The notes under the pieces were generated by a model. The model saw only the letters and a list, made by a program, of their open reading frames with translations, did not search any database and was not told where the DNA came from. The position numbers and the translations under genes were made by a program. DNA of 64,000 nucleotides from Pseudonocardiales bacterium. GTDB lineage: Bacteria > Actinomycetota > Actinomycetes > Mycobacteriales > Pseudonocardiaceae. Every line of letters starts with the position of its first letter. The first letter of the stretch is position 1. Shown in pieces: positions 46,472 through 55,945 of this stretch. Location of the stretch: contig JAHEXI010000002.1 in the NCBI GenBank assembly GCA_023252195.1, positions 186,001 through 250,000 on the forward strand, in the 5' to 3' direction.

Positions 46472-46555
46472 GGCGGGTCCTTCGTCTCGTCGGCTCGATC
46501 GGGTAGTAACGAACCTACCGCCTGGCTCCCTACCTGCTGGATCGGAGGCGTGACC

Positions 46556-47572
46556 GTGTGTGCTGCCGGTGGTGTCACACCTGATCCACCGCTGTCGGAC
46601 CCAGGCACGGTAGCCGACCTGGGCGAATTCGGATTGATCGCCCGGATCACCGCCGGTCGGGAACTGTCGCCGGGCACCTTGCTGGGCCCGGGCGACGACG
46701 CCGCAGTGCTGGCGGCTGCCGACGGCCGGGTGGTGGTGACCACTGACGTGCTCGTCGAGGGGGTGCACTTCCGGCTGGACTGGTCCACGCCGCACCAGGT
46801 CGGACGCAAAGCGGTAGCGGCCAACCTCGCCGACGTGGCAGCGATGGGCGCGGTGCCCACCGCGCTGGTCGTCGGGCTGGCCGTTCCCGGGCGCACGCCG
46901 ATATCCACGGTAGATGGCCTGGCGGCCGGAATGTGGGCGGAGGCCGCGCAGGCCGGCGTAGGCATCGTCGGCGGCGACGTGGTCAGCTCAGAGCAGCTCG
47001 TCGTGGCGGTGACGGCCCTGGGTGACCTGCAGGGTCGTGCGCCGGTCACCAGATCCGGTGCCCGACCCGGCGACGTGCTCGGTCTGTGCGGGCGGCTGGG
47101 CTGGTCCGCCGCGGGTCTTGCGGTCCTTCGCCGGGGCTTGCCATCTCCATCGGCCCGATCTCCGCAGGCGGTGGTCGCTGCGCACCGGGTGCCGGAGCCC
47201 CCCTATGGCGCCGGCCCGCAAGCCGCTTCGGCCGGTGCCACGGCGATGATCGACATCTCGGATGGCTTACTCGCCGACGCTGGGCACGTCGCCGAGGCCT
47301 CCGGTGTCGGCATCGGTATCGATTCGGCGGCGCTGCCGGTAGCCAGCCTGCTGGTCGAGGTGGCCTCAGCCCTGGACGCCGACGCGCGGCACTGGGTACT
47401 CACCGGGGGAGAGGACCACGCGCTGCTGGCGAGCTTTCCCGCTGGCGTGGCGCTGCCTGTCGGGTGGACGGAGATCGGAGTGGTGCGCGAAGGGCGCGGC
47501 GTGACCGTCGATGGGGGTGAAGTGCTGCCAAGAGATGAAGTGCTTCCAGCGGGGTGGCAGCACTTCTCGTGA
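46556..47572 (+). CDS. thiL: Thiamine-monophosphate kinase
   Basis: 338 residues from GTG 46556, because GGAGG at 46544-46548 gives a seven-base spacing; GTG 46550 would be too close. It phosphorylates thiamine monophosphate to the active diphosphate. Landmarks: LGPGDDAAVLAAADGRVVVTTDVLVEG split across the Mg site (Asp residues), AVAANLADVAAMGAVP, and the C-terminal MIDISDGLLADAGHVAEAS with GGEDHALLASFP. The TGA stop (47570-47572) lies within the 46-bp palindrome at 47566-47611. Confidence 0.94.
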   Translation: MCAAGGVTPDPPLSDPGTVADLGEFGLIARITAGRELSPGTLLGPGDDAAVLAAADGRVVVTTDVLVEGVHFRLDWSTPHQVGRKAVAANLADVAAMGAVPTALVVGLAVPGRTPISTVDGLAAGMWAEAAQAGVGIVGGDVVSSEQLVVAVTALGDLQGRAPVTRSGARPGDVLGLCGRLGWSAAGLAVLRRGLPSPSARSPQAVVAAHRVPEPPYGAGPQAASAGATAMIDISDGLLADAGHVAEASGVGIGIDSAALPVASLLVEVASALDADARHWVLTGGEDHALLASFPAGVALPVGWTEIGVVREGRGVTVDGGEVLPRDEVLPAGWQHFS

Positions 47573-48018
47573 GTGCCAAACAGTGTTATAGCACTCAATG
47601 CCACTCACGAGCAGCCCTAGGCTGCCAGCCGACCGATGTCAGCGAGTTCGTCGCCCCGCGCGGAACTTTCATTGTGGGTTACCTGGACGGGACGGCTGTG
47701 GCTTGCGGCGGCTGGCGGGCGCACGAGCCGGGGTCGGAATTCGCTGCAGGGGACGCGGAGCTCAAACGGATGTATGTGGTCCCGGCGGCGCGCGGTCGGA
47801 GGCTATCCCGGGTCCTGCTCGTCGAGCTTGAGCGCCGGGCGGTCGCCGCGGGCCGGCGGCGGCTGGTGCTGGAGACCGGGACGCCCCAGCCGGAGGCGAT
47901 CGGCCTCTACACCTCGTCGGGCTACTCCGAGATCCCGCGATTCGGCGTCTACCGGTGCGAGCCGCGCAGTCGGTGCTTCGGGAAGCTACTTCCGGTGGCG
48001 GCGCAGCTAGCCCGCTGA
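47554..48018 (+). CDS. GNAT-family acetyltransferase, N-terminus rewritten by a repeat element
   Basis: 154 residues from GTG 47554, overlapping the end of thiL. From residue 27 the sequence is a normal GNAT ([20 protein letters not shown], acetyl-CoA motif [20 protein letters not shown], then [12 protein letters not shown]). Related proteins have about 25-40 more residues ahead of this point. Here that segment is replaced by the 46-bp palindrome, whose in-frame translation gives [14 protein letters not shown]. The gene may use the repeat as coding sequence, start further inside, or be 5'-truncated and inactive. Acyl acceptor unknown. Confidence 0.7.
   Translation: MAALLVSAKQCYSTQCHSRAALGCQPTDVSEFVAPRGTFIVGYLDGTAVACGGWRAHEPGSEFAAGDAELKRMYVVPAARGRRLSRVLLVELERRAVAAGRRRLVLETGTPQPEAIGLYTSSGYSEIPRFGVYRCEPRSRCFGKLLPVAAQLAR
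47566..47611. repeat. 46-bp double palindrome, copy A4 (thiL / GNAT)
   Basis: Arms CTCGTGAGTG (47566-47575) and CACTCACGAG (47602-47611) with interior CAAACAGTGTTATAGCACTC. It contains the thiL TGA stop and lies inside the open frame of the GNAT gene. Nearly identical to copy A3. Confidence 0.94.
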
Positions 48019-48040
48019 CCGATCGCTAGGGTCGCACACC

Positions 48041-48718
48041 GTGCCCTCTGCTGTAGACGAGATCGTGGAAACCGGCTGGGCCGGTGCGCTGGCTCCAGTA
48101 GCCGGGCAGATCGCCACCGCTGGTGACTTCCTCCGGGCCGAGATCGCCGCGGGCCGGCGTTACCTGCCCGCTGGTACCAACATCCTGCGCGCCTTCACCC
48201 AGCCCTTCGACCAGGTGCGAGTGCTCATCGTCGGCCAGGACCCGTACCCGACCCCAGGCCACGCAGTGGGGCTGTCGTTCTCTGTGGAGCCGCAGGTGCG
48301 GCCACTGCCGCGCAGTCTGGCAAACATCTTTCGCGAGTACCGCGACGACCTAGGCCTGCCCAGCCCGTCGAGCGGTGATCTCAGTGCGTGGGCCGAGCGC
48401 GGCGTGCTACTGCTCAACCGGGTGCTCACGGTGGAACCGGGGCGTCCGGGGTCGCATCGCGGCAAGGGCTGGGAGCAGGTCACCGAGCAGGCCATCCGCG
48501 CCCTGGTAGCGCGTCCGGCGCAGCCACTGGTGGCGATCTTGTGGGGTAGGGACGCGGGTACCCTACGTCCGATGCTCACCGATGTGCCGTGTATCGAGAG
48601 CGCGCACCCGTCACCGATGTCAGCCGACCGCGGGTTCTTCGGTTCCCGCCCGTTCAGCCGCGCCAACCACCTGCTCACGGACCTAGGAACCGACCCGATT
48701 GACTGGAAGTTGCCCTAG
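48041..48718 (+). CDS. ung: Uracil-DNA glycosylase
   Basis: 225 residues from GTG 48041. Family 1 UDG that removes uracil from DNA in base-excision repair. The water-activating loop [18 protein letters not shown] holds the catalytic Asp. The second motif [20 protein letters not shown] contains the conserved His and the Leu-loop equivalent. Length and spacing are normal. The thiL-ung neighbourhood matches Rv2977c-Rv2976c. Downstream is a perfect inverted repeat before the convergent rpmB. Confidence 0.96.
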   Translation: MPSAVDEIVETGWAGALAPVAGQIATAGDFLRAEIAAGRRYLPAGTNILRAFTQPFDQVRVLIVGQDPYPTPGHAVGLSFSVEPQVRPLPRSLANIFREYRDDLGLPSPSSGDLSAWAERGVLLLNRVLTVEPGRPGSHRGKGWEQVTEQAIRALVARPAQPLVAILWGRDAGTLRPMLTDVPCIESAHPSPMSADRGFFGSRPFSRANHLLTDLGTDPIDWKLP

Positions 48719-48732
48719 ATCTGGGTCTGGAT

Positions 48733-48796
48733 CGCCATTCGGAGCCGAATCGCGCTCTCCGGGTGGGATGGACCCGCGATTCGGCTCCGAATGGCG
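48733..48796. repeat. Inverted repeat E1 (ung / rpmB convergent junction)
   Basis: A perfect 22-bp inverted repeat: the left arm at 48733-48754 contains CCATTCGGAGCCGAATCG and the right arm at 48775-48796 contains CGATTCGGCTCCGAATGG; the loop is 20 bases. The same core occurs at 59330-59393. It fills the gap between convergent genes and could stop transcription from either side. Confidence 0.93.
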
Positions 48797-48808
48797 CGTC
48801 GTGCCGGG

Positions 48809-49000
48809 TCAGCCTCGGGAGACTTTGCCTGCTTTGAGGCAGGACGTGCAGACATTGAGGCGGTGACGATTGCCGGTGCCGATTTTCGCCCGGACGGTCT
48901 GAATGTTCGGGTCCCACCGGCGATGTGTCCGCCGGTGCGAATGCGAGACCGACATGCCGAAGCCCGGCCCCTTGCCGCAGACGTCGCACACGGCAGCCAC
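48809..49000 (-). CDS. rpmB: Ribosomal protein bL28 (zinc-ribbon type)
   Basis: 63 residues from GTG 49000 with AGGGAG six bases upstream on the minus strand. Matches bL28: [20 protein letters not shown], then [14 protein letters not shown] and [13 protein letters not shown]. The two Cys pairs (CDVC and CTSC) show the zinc-binding C+ form. Part of the large ribosomal subunit. Divergent from the DAK2 gene with 193 bases between them, which contain the short palindrome GCTCTTAAAGAGC at 49132-49144. Confidence 0.96.
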   Translation of the reverse strand: MAAVCDVCGKGPGFGMSVSHSHRRTHRRWDPNIQTVRAKIGTGNRHRLNVCTSCLKAGKVSRG

Positions 49001-49193
49001 GTCACACACTCCCTGGGTTCGTTGCGAGGGTGGTACGCCCGTTTCCCGGGCGGTCGGAGTGAAGAGTAACCCGGCGGTGCACGGCGCCGCGCACCGGGGA
49101 CGCTGTGGGTCGGTAATCTTCGACGTTGGTAGCTCTTAAAGAGCCACAAACCAGCCTATCAACCGGGTCAGATGAAGGCGGTGAGCAGCCGCG

Positions 49194-50834
49194 GTGTTGC
49201 AGTCGCTGGACGGCGCAGCGGTCCGTCGCTGGGCAGTGACCTGCTGCGACGCGCTCGCTGCACACCGTGACGAGATCGATGCGCTCAACGTTTTCCCGGT
49301 CGCCGACCAGGACACCGGGTCCAACCTGCTGGCCACCATGCGGGCCGGCCTGGATGCGGTGCTCCGGGATCACAACGCGGACGGGAGTGTTCCGCCGGGC
49401 AGCACGGTCGCGGTGCTGGCCCGCGGCGCGTTGAAGGGAGCCCGGGGCAACTCTGGAGTGATCCTGTCCCAGGTGTTGCGCGGCCTGGCGGAGCCCCTGA
49501 TCGGCCCGGAGTTCGATGGCCGGGCTTGGGACGGCGCAGCCCTGCGCAAGGGGCTGTGCCGGGCTGACGAGCTGGCCACGGCCGCGGTGTCTGAGCCGGT
49601 GTCCGGGACGGTGCTGACCGTGCTGCACGCGGCAGCGCGGGCAGCCGTGGCGGTCCGGTCCGAAGAACTCAGCGCCGTGGCGTCGGCGGCCACTGCCGCC
49701 GCAGCCGGTGCGCTGGCCGACACTCCCCGCCAGCTCGCCGCACTGGCCGTCGCAGGAGTGGTGGACGCGGGCGGTCGCGGGCTGACCCTGCTGCTGGAAG
49801 CGCTGCTGGCGGTGGTGAACGAGCGGCCCGGTGTGCGGTCCACAGTCGCCGCCGCAACCCTGCTTCGTCCGGGGCAGGCGCTGGAAGTGGCGCGGGAAAA
49901 CGGTTGCACCGAGCACGAGTACGAAGTGATGTACCTGCTGGACGGTACCGACCAGGCCAACATCGCGACGTTGCGCACCGAGCTGGCCAACCTGGGCGAC
50001 TGCGTGGCTGTCGTCGGCTCAGGCGAGACCGGCGACGGTGCGCAGCTGTGGAACGTGCACGTGCACAGCTCCGATGTCGGCGCCGTGATCGAGGCTGGGG
50101 TGCGGGCCGGGCGGCCGCACCGCATCACGGTACTGCGCTTCGCCGATCAAGCCCGGGCCGATCACACCGACCGCAACCGGTTCGTCATCGACCACGCGGT
50201 GCTCGCCATGGTCTCCGGATCTGGAGTGGCTGAGTTGTTCCGCGGGGAAGGGGTGACCACCACCCAGGCCGATAGCAGCCTTGACGAGCTACGCGCGGCT
50301 CTCGCCGGCACCCGCGCCCGGCATGTCACAGTGCTCGCCGAGCCCACTGCCGCGACCAGTGCCGAACTAGCGGCCGTCCAGGTCCGGGCCACCGGCCAGG
50401 AGGTGGTGGTCGTACCGACCGCGTCCCCGGTGCAGGCACTGGCTGCGATCGCGGTGCACGACTCCGCGCGGCGCCCGGCCGACGACCTGGTGGCGATGAC
50501 CGAGGCTGCGGCCGCGACCCGGCGTGGGGAGCTCACCGTGGCCCGGGGGGAGGCGTTGACCTGGGCCGGACGCTGCCAGCCGGGCGATACCCTGGGAATG
50601 GTCGGCGACGAAGTCGTCCTGATCGACCGCGATCCACTGGTCGCGGCCCGCGAACTGGTGGAGCGAATGCTGTCGGTGGGCGGCGAGCTGGTCACAGTTC
50701 TGCTCGGCCAGGACGCCCCCGACGGCGTCGGGGACTCGCTGATCGAATATCTGCGCATAGCGCATCCCGAGGTCGAGGTGGTGGTCTACGCCGGTCGTGT
50801 GCCGCAGCGTGTGCTGCTAGTGGGGGTGGAGTGA
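49194..50834 (+). CDS. DAK2-domain protein, FakA-like (fatty acid kinase family)
   Basis: 546 residues from GTG 49194. The N-terminal DAK2/DhaL kinase domain has LNVFPVADQDTGSNL with two of the usual Mg-binding Asp residues; the family form is usually PDGDTGTN, so G is replaced by Q here. GARGNSGVILSQVLRG and SVSEP-type segments follow. The central and C-terminal parts match the FakA middle domain (EYEVMYLLDGT). Firmicute FakA phosphorylates fatty acids bound to FakB. Actinobacterial members beside recG (Rv2974c) have unknown substrates. The stop overlaps recG (GTGA at 50831-50834). Confidence 0.88.
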   Translation: MLQSLDGAAVRRWAVTCCDALAAHRDEIDALNVFPVADQDTGSNLLATMRAGLDAVLRDHNADGSVPPGSTVAVLARGALKGARGNSGVILSQVLRGLAEPLIGPEFDGRAWDGAALRKGLCRADELATAAVSEPVSGTVLTVLHAAARAAVAVRSEELSAVASAATAAAAGALADTPRQLAALAVAGVVDAGGRGLTLLLEALLAVVNERPGVRSTVAAATLLRPGQALEVARENGCTEHEYEVMYLLDGTDQANIATLRTELANLGDCVAVVGSGETGDGAQLWNVHVHSSDVGAVIEAGVRAGRPHRITVLRFADQARADHTDRNRFVIDHAVLAMVSGSGVAELFRGEGVTTTQADSSLDELRAALAGTRARHVTVLAEPTAATSAELAAVQVRATGQEVVVVPTASPVQALAAIAVHDSARRPADDLVAMTEAAAATRRGELTVARGEALTWAGRCQPGDTLGMVGDEVVLIDRDPLVAARELVERMLSVGGELVTVLLGQDAPDGVGDSLIEYLRIAHPEVEVVVYAGRVPQRVLLVGVE

Positions 50835-53014
50835 GCGTGGCCGGGGTGGATGACTCGCTGGACCGGGTGATCGGTGCCAAGACAGCGAAGTTGCTGGCCG
50901 AGCAGCTGGATGTGCGCACCGTCGGCGACCTGCTGCGACACTACCCGCGCCGGTATGCCGACCAGGGTCAGCTCACCCCGATCGCGAGTCTGACGCCGGG
51001 GGAAGACGTCACGGTGGTCGCCGAGATCCGCAGCTGTTCCTCGCGCCCGATGCAACAGCGAAAAGGCACGATCCAGCAGGCGGTGATCTTCGATGGTAGC
51101 CGCACCCTGAACCTGACTTTCTTCAACCAACAGCGGCTGCCCAAAGTGCTCGTCCCCGGCCGGCAGGCGCTGTTCGCCGGTCGCGTGACGGTGTACGGCA
51201 AACAACGTGCCCTGCAGCTCACGCACCCGCGGTATCAGCTGCTCGACGGCGACGCGGACAAGCTCGCGGAGTTCTCCCGGGCACTGATCCCGGTCTATCC
51301 CGCCACCAAGGACCTGCCGTCCTGGACGATCCAGCTTTGCCTGCGTCAGGTGTTCGATGTCCTCGACGAGCCCGCGGATCCGTTGCCCGCGCAGCTGCGG
51401 GCGCTGCACCGGCTGCTGACCCTGGATGCGGCATTGCGCGCGGTGCACCGCTCCGACGACCGTGCCGAGATCGCCGTCGCCCAGCGTCGGCTGAAGTGGG
51501 ACGAAGCGATGGCAGTGCAGCTCACCCTCGCGCGGCGCCGTCAGCAGGTGATGCGCCGGCCTGCGCCGGCCTGCCCGCGCCGGGACGGCGGGTTGGCTGC
51601 CGCCTTCGACGCCACGCTGCCCTTCACCTTGACCGCTGGGCAGCGGCAGGTGGGTGAGCTGCTGTCTGACGAGCTGGCCGGTGCGCACCCGATGAACCGG
51701 CTGCTGCAGGGCGAGGTCGGATCCGGCAAGACCGTGGTGGCGCTGCGGGCGATGCTGCAGGTCCTGGATGCGGGACGGCAAGCGGTGCTGCTGGCGCCCA
51801 CCGAGGTGCTCGCCGCGCAACACGCCCGGTCCCTGCGGGCCATGTTGGGCGACTATGGCCGGGCCGGCGAACTGGGATCAGCCGAGCAGGCCACCCGGAT
51901 CGCCCTGCTCACCGGATCACTGCCCGCCCGATCCCGCAAGCAGGCGCTGCTGGACGCCGCCAGTGGTGCGGCCGGGATCGTGATCGGAACGCACGCCCTG
52001 ATCCAGGATCGGGTGTCCTTTGCCGATCTGGGCCTGGTGGTGGTCGATGAGCAGCACCGCTTCGGCGTCGAGCAGCGCGACGCGCTGCGCGCCAGGGCGG
52101 TCGACGGCACCAGCCCGCATGTGCTGGTGATGACCGCGACGCCGATCCCGCGCACCGTCGCGATGACCGTCTACGGCGATCTGGAGGTCTCCGCGCTGCG
52201 CGAACTGCCGCTTGGCCGGTCGCCGATCTCGACCACCGTGGTGCCGGTCGGGGAGAAGCCCTGCTGGTTGGAACGGGTGTGGCGGCGGATCGCTGAGGAG
52301 GTCGCCAGCGGCCGGCAGGCCTACGTGGTGTGCCCGCGGATCGGTGGCGACGACGCTGCTGGCGAGGACGCTGCCAGTGAGGACGGCGAGGACGGCGGTC
52401 GCGCCCCGCTGGCGGTGCTCGACCTGGCTCCGCAGCTTGAACAAGGTCCACTAGCCGGGCTGCGGCTCGGGGTGTTGCACGGCCGCCTGCCAGGCAACGA
52501 GAAGGACGTCGTGATGCAGTCTTTCACCGCCGGCGAGATCGATGTCTTGGTGGCCACCACCGTTGTCGAGGTCGGGGTCGACGTACCCAACGCCACCGTC
52601 ATGGTAATCATGGACGCGCAGCGGTTCGGGGTCAGTCAGCTGCACCAGCTGCGCGGCCGGGTCGGCCGGGGGGCGCATCCCGGGCTGTGCTTGCTGGTGA
52701 CCGACTCTCCCGAGGGCACCCCCGGCCGGGAACGCCTCGACGCCGTCGCCGCGACCACCGACGGGTTTGAACTGGCCCAGCGCGACCTGGAGCTGCGCCG
52801 CGAGGGAGACGTGCTCGGCGCGCTGCAATCCGGCCGCCGGTCCGGGCTCAAGCTGCTCTCGCTGCTGCGCGACGCCGACCTCATCGGCCAAGCGAGGCAA
52901 GCCGCCCAGCAGCTGGTAGAGACTGACCCGGAACTCACCGAGCACCCCGCTCTAGCCCGCCTAGCCGCCGACCTGCTAGACGACCAGCGCGCCCAGTTCC
53001 TCCAAAAAGTGTGA
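50831..53014 (+). CDS. recG: ATP-dependent DNA helicase RecG
   Basis: 727 residues from GTG 50831, overlapping the DAK2 gene; GTG 50837 is an alternative. Remodels stalled forks and branched recombination intermediates. The N-terminal wedge domain with OB fold precedes the helicase core: motif I GEVGSGKTVVALRA, motif II DEQHRFGVEQRD, motif III TATPIPRTVAMT, motif VI QLRGRVGRGAHPG. The C-terminal helical hook is present. A short Gly/Asp/Glu-rich insert (residues about 500-520) lies in the second helicase lobe. Confidence 0.96.
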   Translation: MSVAGVDDSLDRVIGAKTAKLLAEQLDVRTVGDLLRHYPRRYADQGQLTPIASLTPGEDVTVVAEIRSCSSRPMQQRKGTIQQAVIFDGSRTLNLTFFNQQRLPKVLVPGRQALFAGRVTVYGKQRALQLTHPRYQLLDGDADKLAEFSRALIPVYPATKDLPSWTIQLCLRQVFDVLDEPADPLPAQLRALHRLLTLDAALRAVHRSDDRAEIAVAQRRLKWDEAMAVQLTLARRRQQVMRRPAPACPRRDGGLAAAFDATLPFTLTAGQRQVGELLSDELAGAHPMNRLLQGEVGSGKTVVALRAMLQVLDAGRQAVLLAPTEVLAAQHARSLRAMLGDYGRAGELGSAEQATRIALLTGSLPARSRKQALLDAASGAAGIVIGTHALIQDRVSFADLGLVVVDEQHRFGVEQRDALRARAVDGTSPHVLVMTATPIPRTVAMTVYGDLEVSALRELPLGRSPISTTVVPVGEKPCWLERVWRRIAEEVASGRQAYVVCPRIGGDDAAGEDAASEDGEDGGRAPLAVLDLAPQLEQGPLAGLRLGVLHGRLPGNEKDVVMQSFTAGEIDVLVATTVVEVGVDVPNATVMVIMDAQRFGVSQLHQLRGRVGRGAHPGLCLLVTDSPEGTPGRERLDAVAATTDGFELAQRDLELRREGDVLGALQSGRRSGLKLLSLLRDADLIGQARQAAQQLVETDPELTEHPALARLAADLLDDQRAQFLQKV

Positions 53015-53023
53015 TCGCCCCCC

Positions 53024-53084
53024 TGAAACCGCGAAAAGGTTCCATTAGCCGACCCTGGGTCCCTGGAACTGCGAAAAGGTTCCA
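53024..53084. repeat. Direct repeat pair F (recG / ggt convergent junction)
   Basis: TGAAACCGCGAAAAGGTTCC (53024-53043) and TGGAACTGCGAAAAGGTTCC (53064-53083) repeat with a 40-base period. Each copy starts with (G)GAAC or GAAAC and ends GTTCCA, so each can fold as a small hairpin. They occupy the short gap between convergent genes. Confidence 0.85.
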
Positions 53085-53093
53085 CAAGGCTGG

Positions 53094-54944
53094 TCAGCGC
53101 GTGGGGTGGATAACGGCGGCTGCGCTGCCGCCGCGTCGGGCCGGCTCGCCGGCGGCGAGGACAGTGCCGTTGGGGAGGAACTCCAGGCCTGACGCGTCGC
53201 CGATATCCGGACTGGTCTTGATCGTGGGATCCAGCGGCGAGGTGTCGCTGATCGCGAACTTGTGGCCGAGCGCTGCTAAGCCGCGTGTCGCGGGCGCTGC
53301 GATGAATGCGGGCTCGGCCTGAGTGGTCGCGGTGTTGCGCTGGGAGGCGCGAGGCGCGGCGATCGCATCCGGCAGGCTCATGCCGAAGTCGATCCGGTTG
53401 ACCAGGATCTGCAGGACCGTGGTGATGATCGTGGCGCCTCCCGGCGAGCCGACCGCTAGGAATGGCCGACCATCGCGAAGCGCAATTGTCGGCGACATAC
53501 TCGAGCGCGGTCGCTTGCCCGCCGCCGGCAGGTTGGGATCAGGCGCGCTGCCCTGCGTCGGTGCGAAGTTGAAGTCAGTCAGCTCATTGTTGAGCAGGAA
53601 CCCTCGACCGGGAACCACGATCCCGCTGCCGCCGAACTCCTCGATCGTGTTGGTGCACGATACGACGTTGCCCGCACCGTCGGCGACCACGAAGTGGTTG
53701 GTGTGGTGCTCCCGGTCGGGCACCGGGACGGCGGCGCCGGACGGCGGTGGGCAGCTGCGCGATCCGGTGAACGGGTCGCCCGGCGCGACTGGGCTGACGC
53801 CGGCCTTCGCCGGGTCGATGAGGCAGGCGCGCTGGCGGCTGAAGGATGGTGAGAGCAGCTGTTGCTGGGGCACATCGACGTATCGGGGGTCGCCGAGGTA
53901 GCGGTTGCGATCGGCGAAGGTTAGCCGGCTGGCTTCAAGGTAGTGGTGCAGCGCCTGCACCCGGGTCATCGCGGCCAGGTCGACGTTGCCGAGGATGTTG
54001 AGTGCCTCGCCGTCGGTGATGCCGCCGCTGGAGGACGCCGCCATGCCGTAGACGTCGAGGCCGCGGTAGTTCACCTGCGTCGGGTCGGCGTCGAGCGCGT
54101 GGTAGGCACGCAGGTCAGAAAGCGCCACCGGGCCGGGCCGGGCCACCAGTGTGGCGCCGGGTGCCAGCGGCAGGTGCTGCGCGGCGTTGACCAGGTCGGT
54201 ACCGATTGGGCCGCCGTAGAGCGCGCTGATCCCGAGCTTGCCGATCTCCCGGTAGGTCTTCGCGAGGTCGGGATTGCGCAGCGTCGAACCCACCTCGGGC
54301 GGCGCACCGCCAGGCAGGAACAGTGCCGCCGTCGAGCCGAACTGGGCGAAACGCGCAGCGTTCTGCCGCGTCAGCTCACGGAACGTCGGATCCACCACGA
54401 AGCCGCGCTCGGCCACCTGCTCGGCCGGTCGCAAGTCCTCGGCGAGCCCGAAGCGGCCCCACCGCTGCAGCGCACGCTGCCAAGTGGCCAGCGTGCCGGG
54501 CACGCCGACGGACAGTCCACTGGTCACCGCGGCCGGCAACGACAATGGCTGCCTAGTGGATGGGTCGAGGAACATCGACGGTCCGTCGGCGCCCGGCGCT
54601 GTCTCCCGGCCGTCGATGGTGGATACCCGGTGGGTCCGCGCGTCGTAGTAGACCAGGTAGCTGCCGCCGCCGATACCCGCGACGTAGGGGTCGGTCACGC
54701 CGAGCGTGGAAGCGACCGCGACCGCGGCGTCGGCAGCGGTCCCGCCGCTGCGCAGCACGTCCAGGCCGGCCTGCGTCGACTCCGCGGTGTCCGAAACCAC
54801 TGCACCGCCGTAGCCCTGCGCCACCGGTGTCTTAGCGTGCTGGTGGATCGGCGCAGCCTGCGCCGGGGCCACGGCTGAGGTGACCAGACCTGCACCCAGC
54901 ACCAGCGCCGCGGCAAATGCGGTGCTGAATCGACGTGTTCGCAT
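53094..54944 (-). CDS. ggt: Gamma-glutamyltransferase
   Basis: 616 residues with an N-terminal signal peptide (MRTRRFSTAFAAALVLGAG ... cleavage likely after AQA, residue 30). Secreted enzyme that hydrolyses or transfers the gamma-glutamyl group of glutathione-like peptides and is made as a self-cleaving precursor. The nucleophile Thr at the start of the small subunit lies in HHTNHFVVADGAGNVVSCTN. Later motifs are GRGFLLNNELTDF and the oxyanion region RPRSSMSPTI. Convergent with recG. Confidence 0.93.
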   Translation of the reverse strand: MRTRRFSTAFAAALVLGAGLVTSAVAPAQAAPIHQHAKTPVAQGYGGAVVSDTAESTQAGLDVLRSGGTAADAAVAVASTLGVTDPYVAGIGGGSYLVYYDARTHRVSTIDGRETAPGADGPSMFLDPSTRQPLSLPAAVTSGLSVGVPGTLATWQRALQRWGRFGLAEDLRPAEQVAERGFVVDPTFRELTRQNAARFAQFGSTAALFLPGGAPPEVGSTLRNPDLAKTYREIGKLGISALYGGPIGTDLVNAAQHLPLAPGATLVARPGPVALSDLRAYHALDADPTQVNYRGLDVYGMAASSSGGITDGEALNILGNVDLAAMTRVQALHHYLEASRLTFADRNRYLGDPRYVDVPQQQLLSPSFSRQRACLIDPAKAGVSPVAPGDPFTGSRSCPPPSGAAVPVPDREHHTNHFVVADGAGNVVSCTNTIEEFGGSGIVVPGRGFLLNNELTDFNFAPTQGSAPDPNLPAAGKRPRSSMSPTIALRDGRPFLAVGSPGGATIITTVLQILVNRIDFGMSLPDAIAAPRASQRNTATTQAEPAFIAAPATRGLAALGHKFAISDTSPLDPTIKTSPDIGDASGLEFLPNGTVLAAGEPARRGGSAAAVIHPTR

Positions 54945-55024
54945 CCGCAGCCCCAGTGATCGACGGTCGACGTCTCCCTATGGGTTCTAGTCGCGCTGCG
55001 GGCATACCGCCATCCGTCGGCGAG

Positions 55025-55774
55025 TTAGCCGGCGGGGAGCTGGCTGCGGGCTGCGGCGTCCAGTGCGGCGGCGGCGGTTGGTGGGAGTCGCAGCGTGCCG
55101 CTGCGGTCCAGCTTTGCGAGTTCGGCGCGGGCCTTGGCGTATGCGGCGGCCCGCTCGGCGTCGTGGTCGGAGTCTCGAGCCATGGTGAGCAGCTTGATCG
55201 CCCGTGCCACGGTGGCCCGCTCCTGCGCGGGAATTCCGGCCAAGCGGATGCGCTCGGCCGCATCGCGGGCGGCGCCCCAGGCCCGCCATGCCTGATCCAC
55301 TGCGGTGGCGTAACGGGCGCAGTGCGCGGCCGGCGGCTCGGTGTCGGTGTCCAGTGCCTGGGCCTCGGCGAAAGCGTCGACGAACCGGCCGGTGGACGCC
55401 ACGTTGACGTCGGTCAGCGCGGGTAGCCGCAGCACCGCGAGTGGATCACATTCGAACTGGCCGTACTCACTGCGCAGCTGGACGAACCTGGCCCGGGTAG
55501 CGCGCCAATCCGGGACCGGCGCGGCCGGTGGCACGGCGGCCGGCCGCGCCGGGGCCATCGCCCGGCGGTGCCGGCGGTGCAGGTGCCGCACCACGACTAC
55601 CGAACCCGCTCCGACCAGCAAGAGCTGTCCGAAGACCGCCATCAGGGCGAACAAGGTCACTGTGACCAGGCCAGCGCCGGCCAGGAGTGCTGCGCACAGC
55701 AGCACCAGCAGGGGACCGACGCGTCGCCGCGCTCGACTCCGGCGGTGATAGTGGTGGTATCGCGATCTGCCCAT
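55025..55774 (-). CDS. Hypothetical two-helix membrane protein
   Basis: 249 residues. The N-terminus is rich in Arg, His and Tyr (RYHHYHRRSRARRR), then two transmembrane helices (residues about 19-41 and 42-60), a Pro/Ala linker, and a cytosolic domain of about 165 residues rich in Ala and charged residues. The latter is predicted mostly helical and includes RFVQLRSEYGQFECDPLAVL. I recognise no family. It lies between ggt and the divergent pyc gene. Similar uncharacterised proteins occur near secretion and cell-envelope genes in actinobacteria, but nothing here points to a role. Confidence 0.75.
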   Translation of the reverse strand: MGRSRYHHYHRRSRARRRVGPLLVLLCAALLAGAGLVTVTLFALMAVFGQLLLVGAGSVVVVRHLHRRHRRAMAPARPAAVPPAAPVPDWRATRARFVQLRSEYGQFECDPLAVLRLPALTDVNVASTGRFVDAFAEAQALDTDTEPPAAHCARYATAVDQAWRAWGAARDAAERIRLAGIPAQERATVARAIKLLTMARDSDHDAERAAAYAKARAELAKLDRSGTLRLPPTAAAALDAAARSQLPAG

Positions 55775-55945
55775 GGCCGCGTCCCTTCATGCCATATCCT
55801 TGATACCCCTCCAGCCGCTCGCGTGGGAGAGCCCGCGCGGCTGGGATATCACAGATCCCCCCGGCGGCCGTTATCACCTGCGATGATGCGGTCGGTAGCG
55901 ACGGTAGGAGCTTCCGCCCGACCGGCCGACTGGAGGGAATGGCAC

